The notes beneath the pieces were generated by a model. The model did no database searches, had not been told where the DNA came from, and saw nothing but the letters and a program-made list of their open reading frames with translations. This document shows, one piece after another, positions 54,421 to 63,160 of a stretch of DNA of 64,000 nucleotides (the stretch's first letter is position 1; the number at the start of each line of letters is the position of its first letter). The stretch comes from an uncultured Cellvibrionales bacterium (GTDB taxonomy: Bacteria > Pseudomonadota > Gammaproteobacteria > Pseudomonadales > GM7GCV1): NCBI GenBank assembly GCA_913063225.1, contig CAJXYP010000008.1, forward strand, positions 38,881 to 102,880, in the 5' to 3' direction. The position numbers and the translations under genes are program-made.

Positions 54421-56286
54421 ATGAGCGACGCTATCATCTATTTGGATCCAACCAGCCCTTTGAATCTGCAAAGTCAAATTCGGCAAAAGCTGGTTGATGC
54501 CATTAGTTCTGGATCTTTTCCGCCGGGTAGTCGGTTGCCCTCATCGCGAAAAATGGCGAGCCAGCTTAGAGTCGCCCGTAACACCGTTGTCTTGGTATAT
54601 CAGCAGCTAACTGATGAAGGGTTTTTGGTTAGCCGCGAGCGCAGTGGTATATACGTTGCCGATGCAGCTTTAGATGGCAAGGTTCGCGTCGAGCCAAATA
54701 CCACCAGGCCCACTTCGATTGATGAGTTGGATTGGCCGCAGAGAGTAAAAAGAGCGCAGGCCGATATCCGCAAGTTTGATCATCCATCTAACTGGCAGCA
54801 ATACCCCTACCCATTTTTAGACGGACAGTTTGAAGCGTCTCTCTACCCGATTGCGGCTTGGAGAGAGGCAACCCGCCTGTCTTTGGGTGTGCGTGATGTA
54901 AATCAATGGTCCACACATAACGACGATGTGGACGACCGTATGCTTATCGAGGAGATTCGCACCAAGGTCCTGCCAAGACGAGGCATACAGGCTAAAGCGG
55001 AAGAGATTCTAATCACCGTCGGCGCGGAACAGGCGATATACATCTTGGTGCAGTTATTAGTAGACGCCACGGTTCCCGTAGCGATTGAAGAACCCTGCAA
55101 TCCCGATCTTAGAGAAATGCTCGCACAGCGTGGCACTTCCTTAATTCATCAAGCGGTGGATGCAGATGGGCTCTTAGTTGATGACAATCTGAATCAGGCT
55201 GAATTGCTTTTTATCACCCCTAGTCATCAAGTGCCTACAGCCGTGACCATGTCCATGGAGCGTCGCGAAGCTCTTTTGGAAAAAGCGCGGCAGTTTGATT
55301 TTTTAATTGTCGAAGACGATTTTGAAAATGAGACCAATTATTTGGGTTCACAACATCCGGCATTGCGAAGCATCGACAGCGAAAATCGGGTGGTTTATGT
55401 ATCAAGCTTGTCCAAGGTGTTGGCGCCAGGCGTGAGCTTAGGTTTTATGGTGGCCGCACCAGAACTGATTAAAGCGGCACGATCCCTGCGTCAGTTAATG
55501 GTTCGAAGCCCTCCTTTGAACAACCAGAGGGCTGCAGCCTACTTCCTTTCTTTAGGGCATTACGACACCTATATGCTGCGGTTAAGTCAAATATTTCAAG
55601 CGCGCTGGATAGCGCTTCGCGATGCGCTAAATTACACCCTGCAGCAGTATAGTGTGACTACGCATTCCCAAGGTGGGACTACATGCTGGGTTCGAGCTCC
55701 GGATGGCGTCGAGGTAGGGAGCTTGATTGCCGAAGCGGCCAAGCGAGGTATTCTGCTTGAGCCTGTTAGCCACTTCTACGCATTTTCCGACAACACACAA
55801 AACTGTTTTCGAATGGGTATAACCAGTTTGTCCGTCGATCGAATTCGTGAAGGCGTCGAAAAGTTAGCCGAGCTAATTCGCAATATGGCCAGCGGTCATT
55901 TGGAGAATTTACAGGACGCCACCGGAGATCAAGTTATAGGTGATCAACTACAGGACCTTTTCAGCGGCAATACGCTGCTGAGTAAAACTGTTTATGAAGA
56001 CCCCTTCAGTATCGAAATGCGGCCAGACGGCAAAATGATCGGCAAGGCTGGATATCGCGATGAAGATTGCGATACTGGGGAATGGTGGGTTGATGGGGAT
56101 AAATGGTTTCGCCGCTGGAACCGATGGGCCTATGCGGAAACTGTAGGCTATTTTACTGTCGTAGAAGGCAACCAAATCAAAATGTTTAACGATCAGTATC
56201 AGAAGATATTTACTGCAGTTCTTTATCAGGGAGAACTGGTAGATCAGCAGGTAGCTAGTAAATCTGGCCCAGAAAGCGCCAGCTAA
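54421..56286 (+). CDS. MocR-type PLP regulator with an added C-terminal domain
   Basis: Transcription regulator with a GntR winged helix (residues 15-75: GSRLPSSRKMASQLRVARNTV region) joined to an aminotransferase fold I domain. Lys332 in SSLSKVLAPG is the PLP site. After residue 515 comes a 106-residue extension beginning GNTLLSK, with repeated strand-like pattern DPFSIEMRPDGKMIGK, GEWWVDGDKWFRRW and YFTVVEGNQIKMF, resembling small lipocalin/DUF995-like beta barrels. Start ATG 54421 follows CCGGAG. Normal MocR proteins end near 480-500 residues. Ligand and target are unknown. Confidence 0.82.
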   Translation: MSDAIIYLDPTSPLNLQSQIRQKLVDAISSGSFPPGSRLPSSRKMASQLRVARNTVVLVYQQLTDEGFLVSRERSGIYVADAALDGKVRVEPNTTRPTSIDELDWPQRVKRAQADIRKFDHPSNWQQYPYPFLDGQFEASLYPIAAWREATRLSLGVRDVNQWSTHNDDVDDRMLIEEIRTKVLPRRGIQAKAEEILITVGAEQAIYILVQLLVDATVPVAIEEPCNPDLREMLAQRGTSLIHQAVDADGLLVDDNLNQAELLFITPSHQVPTAVTMSMERREALLEKARQFDFLIVEDDFENETNYLGSQHPALRSIDSENRVVYVSSLSKVLAPGVSLGFMVAAPELIKAARSLRQLMVRSPPLNNQRAAAYFLSLGHYDTYMLRLSQIFQARWIALRDALNYTLQQYSVTTHSQGGTTCWVRAPDGVEVGSLIAEAAKRGILLEPVSHFYAFSDNTQNCFRMGITSLSVDRIREGVEKLAELIRNMASGHLENLQDATGDQVIGDQLQDLFSGNTLLSKTVYEDPFSIEMRPDGKMIGKAGYRDEDCDTGEWWVDGDKWFRRWNRWAYAETVGYFTVVEGNQIKMFNDQYQKIFTAVLYQGELVDQQVASKSGPESAS

Positions 56287-56350
56287 CTGGACCTATTGCC
56301 CGATCTTTCCCAGTCTAGAATAACTCCATCTTAAGAACTTGGTGGCGTAA

Positions 56351-57256
56351 ATGAGCCTTTTTTCCGTAGCGGGCTTGCAGCTCGAATTGGCAAACCGAAA
56401 CAACCTTCATTTGATCGAAGGTGAAATCAATCAACTGATGGCACGCTGTCCCTGGGTAGATATGGTGATGCTCGGCGAGTTGAGCCCATTTGGGGCTGGA
56501 AAATCTCAAGCAACTGATCTGCCTGGAGAGTCTGGAGCAATTTTCAGTGAACGCGCCGCAAGCCTGCTGTCGGATGCGGAAGGCCTGTTTGCCGATATAC
56601 AAAATATGAACAGCAGTGTAAGTGGCCGCCTAAACATTGCGGCAGCTCCTTCTCTTGGACGCTACTTGGCTCGCAGTCTATTACCTGAATTTCAAATTTT
56701 ATGGCCGCAAGTAAGTGTCAAGCTGACGCTTTCCTATTCTTACGAAAACCTGTTTGAGAAGGGCACCGATCTCGCTTTCCGGTTTGGCGATGTTCATGAC
56801 GACCGGCTTATCGCAAAGCCCTTGGGCTTCTCTACGCGTATTCTCGTTGCCAGCAGCGCGTATCTAGGTGATACACCCGATATTCAGAATCCGGAGCAAT
56901 TACAGAAGCATCAGTTTTTGAGCCTGCAAACCCGACAGGATGTCTCCAGCTACACCGTGAAAAAAGGCTCTAAATCAGAGACTTTGCAGATGCCATCGCG
57001 ATTTCAATGCAGTGATCTCGATGCGCTAAAGTACGCAGCAATTGGAGGTATCGGCATCGCCGAATTACCGATGTTCACGATTCAAGAAGAGCTCCAGCAG
57101 GGTACGCTTATACCCGTACTGCCTGGGTGGACTAGCGAAGCATTGCCATTGTCTGCGGTATATCGGGAGAACCTCAATAAGCCTCCAAAGCTTGCAGCCT
57201 TCCTTGATTTTATAGAAGAGCGGCGAGAGATATTTCAATTGAGCCCTTTGAGTTGA
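56351..57256 (+). CDS. Chimeric ORF: nitrilase-family N-terminus joined to LysR effector domain
   Basis: One open frame of 301 residues made of two unrelated halves. Residues 1-59 (FSVAGLQLELANRNN, CPWVDMVMLGELSPFG) read as the opening of a carbon-nitrogen hydrolase, keeping its catalytic Glu but nothing else. From about residue 61 it reads as the middle and C-terminus of a LysR-type regulator, from just after its HTH (SGAIFSERAASLLSDAEGLFADI, SSVSGRLNIAA, then the type-2 binding-protein fold). The DNA-binding domain and the hydrolase Lys and Cys are gone. Likely the product of a deletion joining two genes near 56530. Probably non-functional in either role. Confidence 0.65.
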   Translation: MSLFSVAGLQLELANRNNLHLIEGEINQLMARCPWVDMVMLGELSPFGAGKSQATDLPGESGAIFSERAASLLSDAEGLFADIQNMNSSVSGRLNIAAAPSLGRYLARSLLPEFQILWPQVSVKLTLSYSYENLFEKGTDLAFRFGDVHDDRLIAKPLGFSTRILVASSAYLGDTPDIQNPEQLQKHQFLSLQTRQDVSSYTVKKGSKSETLQMPSRFQCSDLDALKYAAIGGIGIAELPMFTIQEELQQGTLIPVLPGWTSEALPLSAVYRENLNKPPKLAAFLDFIEERREIFQLSPLS

Positions 57257-57331
57257 TTTTGGTAGAGGGTGATCTGAGATACGAATTGCAATCCATAGAT
57301 TCGAATTGGAAAGGTTTTGAGGAGAGTTCAA

Positions 57332-58032
57332 ATGAAAACTCTTATTAGAAATGTTCGGGCACTGATTGTTGGCTTTCTTCTAGGCTCAGCGGTAAATATG
57401 GCAATTGTTGTATTCGGGCCAATGATTATTCAGCCACCTCCTGGTGTGGATGTCCCCAGCATGGAAAACCTCGCCACGACTATGCATCTTTTTTAACCCA
57501 AACATTTTTTGACTCCCTTTTGACGCACTCCTTGGGGACCTTGGTTGGAGCACTAACCGCATGCCTTATCGCCGGGCAGGCGCCCGGAAGAAAAGTACAT
57601 GAGTCCAAAATCCCCTTTGATGACCCAAGTGGAGATCGGCTGCGAGATTGGATGGGTGTAACTAAAGATCAATTCTATGACCCAGAAAAATTTGCGCTTT
57701 TGCCCATGGGGTTTTGTTTCCCCGGTAGTGGGAAATCCGGCGACTTACCGCCTCTACCAGAATGCGCACCGGCATGGCGCGAACAACTTCTAGCGCAGCT
57801 GCCAAACTTGGAAATTACTTTGGTAATAGGACACTATGATCAGGCCTATCATTTGGGTAATGCAAAGGTGACCGTAAGCCAGCTGGTTAGGTCTTGGAAG
57901 GATTACTGGCCTAAGGTTTTACCACTTCCACACCCCAGCCCGGGACACAATATCTGGCTGCGCAAAAACCCCTGGTTTGAAACCGAAGTTCTGTCACCCC
58001 TTAAGCAAAGAGTGGCAGAAATATTGGGCTAG
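57332..58032 (+). pseudogene. Chimeric remnant: membrane-protein N-terminus joined to uracil-DNA glycosylase family
   Basis: The first part from ATG 57332 (GAGGAGA ribosome site) is a signal/TM segment VRALIVGFLLGSAVNM then PPPGVDV, matching a conserved small membrane protein. Its frame stops at TAA 57494, which in related proteins is a Glu (HLFEPKHF-type). A neighbouring frame from about 57512 gives LTHSLGTLVGALTACLIA, the next stretch of that family. At 57565-57576 LIAG it passes into a uracil-DNA-glycosylase-family protein (AGQAPGRKVHES, PMGFCFPGSGKSGDLPP, LPLPHPSPGHN) that lacks its first 45 residues and Cys cluster. A deletion between two genes plus later decay explains it best. Confidence 0.6.
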
Positions 58033-58033
58033 A

Positions 58034-58972
58034 TTAGGAGAGCGAGAGAAAATGGTCGTACATACGTGCACGTGTGGCTTGGTCTGGCATTCGTCCGTGG
58101 GCAGCTCCCAAATTATCCAACATGTTTCTCGGCCGGCTTGTTTCTATCACGCTGCAAGTAACTGCAGGGTGTGAAAGCACGTATTTCAAAGCAAATTGCG
58201 CCCAGGAATTACAGTCAAACTCGGCGGCCCATTCCGGCAAATCATGGCCGGAAGTCACACTAAAGTAGGCACCGTCGTCCAAAGTTTTGAAAACTTCAAT
58301 GGCACAGACTGCAACTCCCTGGTCTGCGGCCAAGGGCAGGATGCGCTCCTCAATTTGGGGTCGGAACATTGAGTAGGAGGACATTAGGAAGTCTATATCG
58401 TGACTCAGCATGAAATCTTCCAGAACTTCGTTGCTAATTCGGTCCGTGGCCTCACTTACTCCGATAAAGCGAACCCTACCTTCAGCCTTGGCTTGCTCAA
58501 GCACGGGCCAAGTATTTTCTGCGTCTCTAAGATTGTGGATCATCATCACATCGATATAGTCGCGACCCAAGTTGGAAATAGTGAGATCTAAATGCTGTTG
58601 TGCCGCTTCACGGCCATCAACAGTAATTTTCCCCATCAGAAACAGCTCATCCTGAATTCCTAAATCCTGAATTATTTGGCCCAATACAGGAGCATCTGGT
58701 CTAAAGAAGGCCGGTGTATCGATCACGCGACCACCTGCGTTATACATGGTTTGTACTAGCGCTGCTGCTGCAGAGTTGGTGCTGCCTTCAGGAGTGGTAT
58801 AGAAAAAATCTGGGGACCCAGATCCAACCATAGGCAGCTGTACATCGGTGCCGGGGATAGGTCTGGTATGAATTGCATCCTGAGCAAGAGAGCCAAGGGG
58901 CATTGAAGCAGCAGCGGTAACCGTTGCTGATTTTGATAAAAATTCTCTTCGACTAATTGGTGTTAATTTCAT
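58034..58972 (-). CDS. Tat-exported aldo-keto reductase-like protein (paralog 1)
   Basis: AKR-fold protein of 312 residues from ATG 58972, with GAGGAAC upstream. A Tat signal SRREFLSKS and hydrophobic stretch (cleavage near SLA-QD) precede the barrel. Catalytic-tetrad positions: Asp85 (VIDTPAFF), Lys115 (LMGKI), His146 (MIHN); the Tyr expected at residue 90 is Phe. Loss of the general acid Tyr would abolish normal reductase activity. A neighbouring paralog (59000-59935) shares all these points. Tat export of a folded, cofactor-loaded enzyme is the inference; substrate unknown. Confidence 0.83.
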   Translation of the reverse strand: MKLTPISRREFLSKSATVTAAASMPLGSLAQDAIHTRPIPGTDVQLPMVGSGSPDFFYTTPEGSTNSAAAALVQTMYNAGGRVIDTPAFFRPDAPVLGQIIQDLGIQDELFLMGKITVDGREAAQQHLDLTISNLGRDYIDVMMIHNLRDAENTWPVLEQAKAEGRVRFIGVSEATDRISNEVLEDFMLSHDIDFLMSSYSMFRPQIEERILPLAADQGVAVCAIEVFKTLDDGAYFSVTSGHDLPEWAAEFDCNSWAQFALKYVLSHPAVTCSVIETSRPRNMLDNLGAAHGRMPDQATRARMYDHFLSLS

Positions 58973-58999
58973 TATTGTTCCTCTCAAAAATTTGGTTCT

Positions 59000-59935
59000 C
59001 TATACCAGAGATAGAAAATGTTCAGACATGCGTCTACGCATGGCTTCGTCAGGGAGCCTTCCGTATCCGCCGCGCATATTGTCTGCTACGTGGCTAGCTT
59101 TGCTGGTCTCAGTTACCACGCAAGTAATGGCAGGGTTAGACACGATGTATTTGAGTGCATATTGCGCCCAGGTTGCGCAATCGAATTCTGCGGCCCACTC
59201 CGGTAAATCGATACCCGCAGTTACGCTAAAGTAAGCGCCGTCATCTACCACTCTAAATGGCTCCACGACAACCACGGCGGTGCCCATATCCTGCGCTAAA
59301 GGGAGAATGCGTTCTTCATGCTGATTTTGCACCATATTATATCCGGGCATAAGGAAATCAGGGTTTTCCGTTCGCATAAACAGCTCTAGTTCTTCATTAC
59401 TGACGTCGTTTGTGCGGCTTACACCTATGTAGCGAACCTTGCCCTCAGCTTTGGCTTCTTTGAGCACAGGCCAGCTGTTTTCCATATCGCGGAAGTTGTG
59501 CACAAGCATCACATCCATGGGTCTTTTGTCTAGGCTGGCAGAGGTTCTTTCTAGGTGTTGTCTAGCGGCTTCTTTGCCATCTACGGTGATCTTTCCGATC
59601 ATGAAAAGCTCATCATGCAGCCCCATTTCCTGCATATAACCGGCCAGTACTGGTGGGTCTGGTCTGAAAAAGGCAGGCGTATCTACTAAGCGACCGCCCA
59701 TATCGTACATAGTTTGAATCAGCGATTTGGGTATCTCAGAGCCTTCTTCCGTCGCCTCATAAAAAAAGTCGGGAGCTCCCATGCCTATTACCGGCAAGTA
59801 TTCGTTTGTACCGGGAATGGCTCTAGTGATCATAGTTTCTTGAGCTAGTGCGCCAAGAGGCAAGGTAGAAGCGGCAGTTAGCGCTGTGGATTGCGCTAGA
59901 AAACTTCTGCGACTTATAGGTGGCAAGCGTGACAT
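59000..59935 (-). CDS. Tat-exported aldo-keto reductase-like protein (paralog 2)
   Basis: A second copy of the same architecture, 311 residues, upstream of paralog 1 with 27 bases between, so probably one operon from tandem duplication. Tat motif SRRSFLAQS, cleavage near ALA-QE. Numbering is identical: Asp85, Phe90 instead of Tyr, Lys115, His146. The two share, for example, DLPEWAAEFDC in the C-terminal half, but differ in many positions, so the duplication is not recent. Keeping the same Tyr-to-Phe change in both copies argues for a selected role rather than random decay. Confidence 0.83.
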   Translation of the reverse strand: MSRLPPISRRSFLAQSTALTAASTLPLGALAQETMITRAIPGTNEYLPVIGMGAPDFFYEATEEGSEIPKSLIQTMYDMGGRLVDTPAFFRPDPPVLAGYMQEMGLHDELFMIGKITVDGKEAARQHLERTSASLDKRPMDVMLVHNFRDMENSWPVLKEAKAEGKVRYIGVSRTNDVSNEELELFMRTENPDFLMPGYNMVQNQHEERILPLAQDMGTAVVVVEPFRVVDDGAYFSVTAGIDLPEWAAEFDCATWAQYALKYIVSNPAITCVVTETSKASHVADNMRGGYGRLPDEAMRRRMSEHFLSLV

Positions 59936-60044
59936 TTAATTTCCCCCAAAATTAATTTGAAGCTAGGCTAGCATCTGTTATTTTTGTTAGGAAGTCTATT
60001 TACAAGAATGAACAGCTGCTATCGGTTGGTGATTGAACTTGGCG

Positions 60045-60896
60045 CTATGTAGAAAACCAGTCCTCGATGAGCTCAGCCACCAGCTCTGGGCAATCATCCA
60101 TATGGCAGTGATGAGAGCCAGGTACAGTTTTTCTTGTTAAATCAGGTATTGCTGCGCCGGCATTGGCGAATCGCGAATCCAGCTTTAGTAGGCCTTTCTC
60201 TGGCTCTATGACAAGCGTTGGTGCTTGTATTCTGCTGAAGAAGTCTTCGCGCATTTCCATTGTTATTCGGTAAGCGCTAGTGGCCTTTAACCTTTGATCT
60301 GAAGACCAAGCCCAGCCCCCGTCGTGTTTGTGAAGGTTTCGCTCAGCGAATAATTCAGCACTCTGTTGAGATACCGGAACCATGCTTTGCGATCTAGCCA
60401 TTACTGCTTCTTCTCGACTGGCGTAGGCAGTGGCGGATCGGCGCCGCAGTGATGCGTTAGTACGCAAAGATTCTGCCAGAGAATTTGGTAGGTCCTTCAA
60501 TTGGTGTGGGAAGGGCTCGATTGAATCAATTAGAACCATTCGATTCACCTTCTCGGGAACAATGGCGGCAAAGAGAGCGCAAACAATCGCTCCGCGAGAA
60601 TGGCCGACCAAATTAATAGGTCCGTCGGAAAAAAGCTTTGATAAGGCGTACAAATCATGCAATTCACTATCCAAGTCGTAGGTGCTATCGGGTGACCGAA
60701 AGTCGCTTTTCCCTTGCCCCGCCATATCAATAGCGCATAGGCTTGTGGACTGCATTAGGGGGGCAATCCGAGAAAAACTTGCAGCATTGTCCAGCCAACC
60801 GTGCAGGGCAAGTGCTTTTACTTGCGCAGAGGCATTCCAGCTTAAGCCGGCAATATTCCGATTAAAGATCTGATATGAAAGGTTAGAAGGCTTCAA
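60045..60896 (-). CDS. Alpha/beta hydrolase
   Basis: Serine hydrolase of 283 residues. ALHGWLDNAASF is the oxyanion-hole strand, GHSRG the nucleophile elbow, VLIDSIEPFP and the acid in PTLVIEPEKG, and GSHHCHMDD the catalytic His region. The start is TTG at 60896; no ATG precedes it in frame. The family fits esterases or C-C bond hydrolases; the substrate is unknown. It is divergent from nrdR, sharing a palindromic region. Confidence 0.88.
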   Translation of the reverse strand: MKPSNLSYQIFNRNIAGLSWNASAQVKALALHGWLDNAASFSRIAPLMQSTSLCAIDMAGQGKSDFRSPDSTYDLDSELHDLYALSKLFSDGPINLVGHSRGAIVCALFAAIVPEKVNRMVLIDSIEPFPHQLKDLPNSLAESLRTNASLRRRSATAYASREEAVMARSQSMVPVSQQSAELFAERNLHKHDGGWAWSSDQRLKATSAYRITMEMREDFFSRIQAPTLVIEPEKGLLKLDSRFANAGAAIPDLTRKTVPGSHHCHMDDCPELVAELIEDWFST

Positions 60897-60936
60897 TTTA
60901 GGAGACTCTTTTTATGCAATTGTGGGTCTGCAGGAG

Positions 60937-60956
60937 TAGAATGGCACGCCATTCTA
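60937..60956. promoter_or_regulatory. Perfect palindrome between divergent hydrolase and nrdR genes
   Basis: TAGAATGGC and its exact complement around AC, 20 bases in all. Each end is a TAGAAT/ATTCTA hexamer resembling a sigma-70 -10 box, one on each strand. It does not match the NrdR box consensus. It may be an operator or two back-to-back -10 boxes. Confidence 0.55.
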
Positions 60957-60978
60957 AACCAAGCGTCAAGTTCTCCCT

Positions 60979-61440
60979 ATGCATTGCCCTTTCTGCAATA
61001 CAGCAGATACAAAAGTAATTGATTCCCGTCTGGTTGCGGCCGGCGGACAAATTCGCCGTCGTCGCGAATGTATTACCTGTGGGGAACGATATACCACTTA
61101 CGAATTGCCCGAGTTGGTAATGCCCTACGTAGTCAAAACAGACGGTACGCGGGAACCCTTCAACGAAGAAAAGCTGCGTGGCGGTTTGATGCGCGCATTG
61201 GAGAAGCGGCCAGTAGATTCCGAGCAGATTGAATCTGCAGTAACTCATATAAAAAACGAGCTTCGATCTACCGGAGAGCGTGAGGTGCCTTCAAGGCAAA
61301 TTGGAGAGGCGCTAATGGAGACCTTGCACGGCTTAGATCAGGTTGCCTATGTTCGCTTCGCTTCGGTTTACCGTCAGTTCGAAGATATCGAAGAGTTTCG
61401 CGCCGAACTCGACAAACTCGACAAACTCGAGAACGGGTAA
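60979..61440 (+). CDS. nrdR: Transcriptional repressor NrdR
   Basis: Zinc-finger/ATP-cone repressor of ribonucleotide reductase genes. It has 153 residues, the normal length. [13 protein letters not shown] and [12 protein letters not shown] give the four zinc Cys, and the ATP-cone follows ([49 protein letters not shown]). The C-terminus contains a short tandem repeat (CTCGACAAA twice), giving [10 protein letters not shown]. First gene of a riboflavin cluster, the conserved nrdR-ribD-ribE order. Confidence 0.96.
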   Translation: MHCPFCNTADTKVIDSRLVAAGGQIRRRRECITCGERYTTYELPELVMPYVVKTDGTREPFNEEKLRGGLMRALEKRPVDSEQIESAVTHIKNELRSTGEREVPSRQIGEALMETLHGLDQVAYVRFASVYRQFEDIEEFRAELDKLDKLENG

Positions 61441-61442
61441 AC

Positions 61443-62543
61443 ATGAGTGCTATCGACAGCCACTATATGGCGCGCGCATTGCGTCTCGCTGAGCGAGGCA
61501 TATACAGCACCACACCTAACCCCAAGGTTGGCTGCGTTCTAGTAAAAGATGATGCAGTTATTGCTGAGGCCTGGCACCAGCGGTCTGGTGAAGGCCATGC
61601 TGAGATTCTTGCGCTAGAACAGGCGGGAGAAAGTGCACAGGGGGCTACATGCTACGTAAGCCTTGAGCCCTGTAACCACGCTGGACGCACTGGGCCCTGC
61701 ACTCAGGCGCTGATTGAAGCTGGTATTGGTCGGGTGGTTTACGCAATGGAAGACCCCAATCCCCTAAACGCTGGAGCCGGAGTAGAAAGACTTCGAGCAG
61801 AGGGTGTTCAGGTGGACGGACCACTAATGGAACGGGAAGCGGCCAGAATTAATGCCGGGTTTATAAAGCGGATGTCTACCGGCAGACCCTTAGTGCGGTT
61901 AAAAATGGCCATGAGCTTAGATGGGCGCACAGCCATGTCGGATGGCAATGCCTTCTGGATAACCGGTCCTCGGGCGAGAGCTGATGTGCAGAGATATAGA
62001 GCGCGCAGCTGTGCGGTCTTGTCAGGTTGGAAGACCGTATCCATGGATAAGTCTCAAATGACGGTGCGCCCCGAAGAATTTGAGTTAGAAGACGAGAATA
62101 TTGGGGAGCGTCAGCCCCTTCGAGTATTGGTCGATTCCAAGTTGCAGCTGAATACCAGCGCACGTTATTTTCAAGCGCAATCACCAATATTAGTAGCGAA
62201 TTTAGAAAAAGAGGGTGAAGGCAGCGCTGATCATGTCAGGTATCTGAAAGTAGATGCTGAAGCTGATCATATCGACCTGGATAACTTACTGGATAAGCTG
62301 GGCGAGTTAGAGATTAATGAGCTTTTTGTTGAATCAGGCGCGGCCTTGGGTGGCGCTTTTATGCGCGCTGGATTGGTCGACGAGTTAATCGTTTATATAG
62401 CCCCTAAGTTGATGGGGACTGATGCGCGTGGCCTGTTTGAGCTACCCCTGCAAAAGATGGCGGAATCTCTGCCGCTGCATATCAAAGAAATTAGGCAAAT
62501 AGGTGGTGATATTCGTATTACTGCTATGCCTGAGATGGAGTAG
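61443..62543 (+). CDS. ribD: Bifunctional riboflavin deaminase/reductase
   Basis: Deaminates then reduces the GTP-derived pyrimidine in riboflavin synthesis. It has 366 residues. The deaminase domain shows GHAEILALEQAGE (zinc His, catalytic Glu) and PCNHAGRTGPC (zinc Cys). The reductase domain has RLKMAMSLDGRTAMS, TGPRARADVQRYRAR and VESGAALGGAFMRAGLVDE. Starts 3 bases after nrdR and ends 2 before ribE. Confidence 0.96.
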   Translation: MSAIDSHYMARALRLAERGIYSTTPNPKVGCVLVKDDAVIAEAWHQRSGEGHAEILALEQAGESAQGATCYVSLEPCNHAGRTGPCTQALIEAGIGRVVYAMEDPNPLNAGAGVERLRAEGVQVDGPLMEREAARINAGFIKRMSTGRPLVRLKMAMSLDGRTAMSDGNAFWITGPRARADVQRYRARSCAVLSGWKTVSMDKSQMTVRPEEFELEDENIGERQPLRVLVDSKLQLNTSARYFQAQSPILVANLEKEGEGSADHVRYLKVDAEADHIDLDNLLDKLGELEINELFVESGAALGGAFMRAGLVDELIVYIAPKLMGTDARGLFELPLQKMAESLPLHIKEIRQIGGDIRITAMPEME

Positions 62544-62545
62544 TA

Positions 62546-63151
62546 ATGTTTACCGGAATTGTTGCCAGTGTTGGTGAAATCACTAAAACAGAGCAAATCG
62601 GCGGTGACCTGCGGCTAACGGTTTCCGCCGGCGGTCTCCCTATGGACGATGTTCAATTGGGCGAAAGCATAATGAACAACGGAATTTGTTTAACCCTAGT
62701 TGAATTTGATGAGCAGAGCTTTGTCGCAGATTTATCCGAAGAGACGCTCTCGGTAACTACAGCAGAAACCTGGCAAGTGGGTACGCGCGTTAATCTTGAA
62801 AAATCCTTGACCCTAGATGACCGCTTGGGTGGTCATCTGGTAAGTGGACACGTGGACGGCATAGGTGAAATTCTCATTCGAGAAAAAACAGCTCGCGCCG
62901 ATTTTTTTTGTATCTCCGCGCCGGAAGCCTTGGCAAAATACATTGCCAAAAAAGGATCTATCACGGTTGATGGAACGAGTCTTACCGTCAATGAGATATG
63001 CGACAACGAATTCACTTTGACCATTATTCCGCACACCCTAGAAAACACTATTATCGGCAATTATAAACCCGGTACTAAGGTAAATTTGGAGGTCGATCTT
63101 CTGGCACGATATTTAGATCGTTTGCGCCAATTCGACGATCCCACAGAATAG
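62546..63151 (+). CDS. ribE: Riboflavin synthase alpha subunit
   Basis: Converts two lumazines to riboflavin and a pyrimidine. It has 201 residues with the two lumazine-binding repeats: MFTGIVASVGEI with NNGICLTLV in the first and LGGHLVSGHVDGIGEI with DGTSLTVNE in the second. Both repeats carry the conserved Gly/Thr/Val pattern and His of the active site. Tight coupling to ribD. Confidence 0.95.
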   Translation: MFTGIVASVGEITKTEQIGGDLRLTVSAGGLPMDDVQLGESIMNNGICLTLVEFDEQSFVADLSEETLSVTTAETWQVGTRVNLEKSLTLDDRLGGHLVSGHVDGIGEILIREKTARADFFCISAPEALAKYIAKKGSITVDGTSLTVNEICDNEFTLTIIPHTLENTIIGNYKPGTKVNLEVDLLARYLDRLRQFDDPTE

Positions 63152-63160
63152 AAAATTGAT

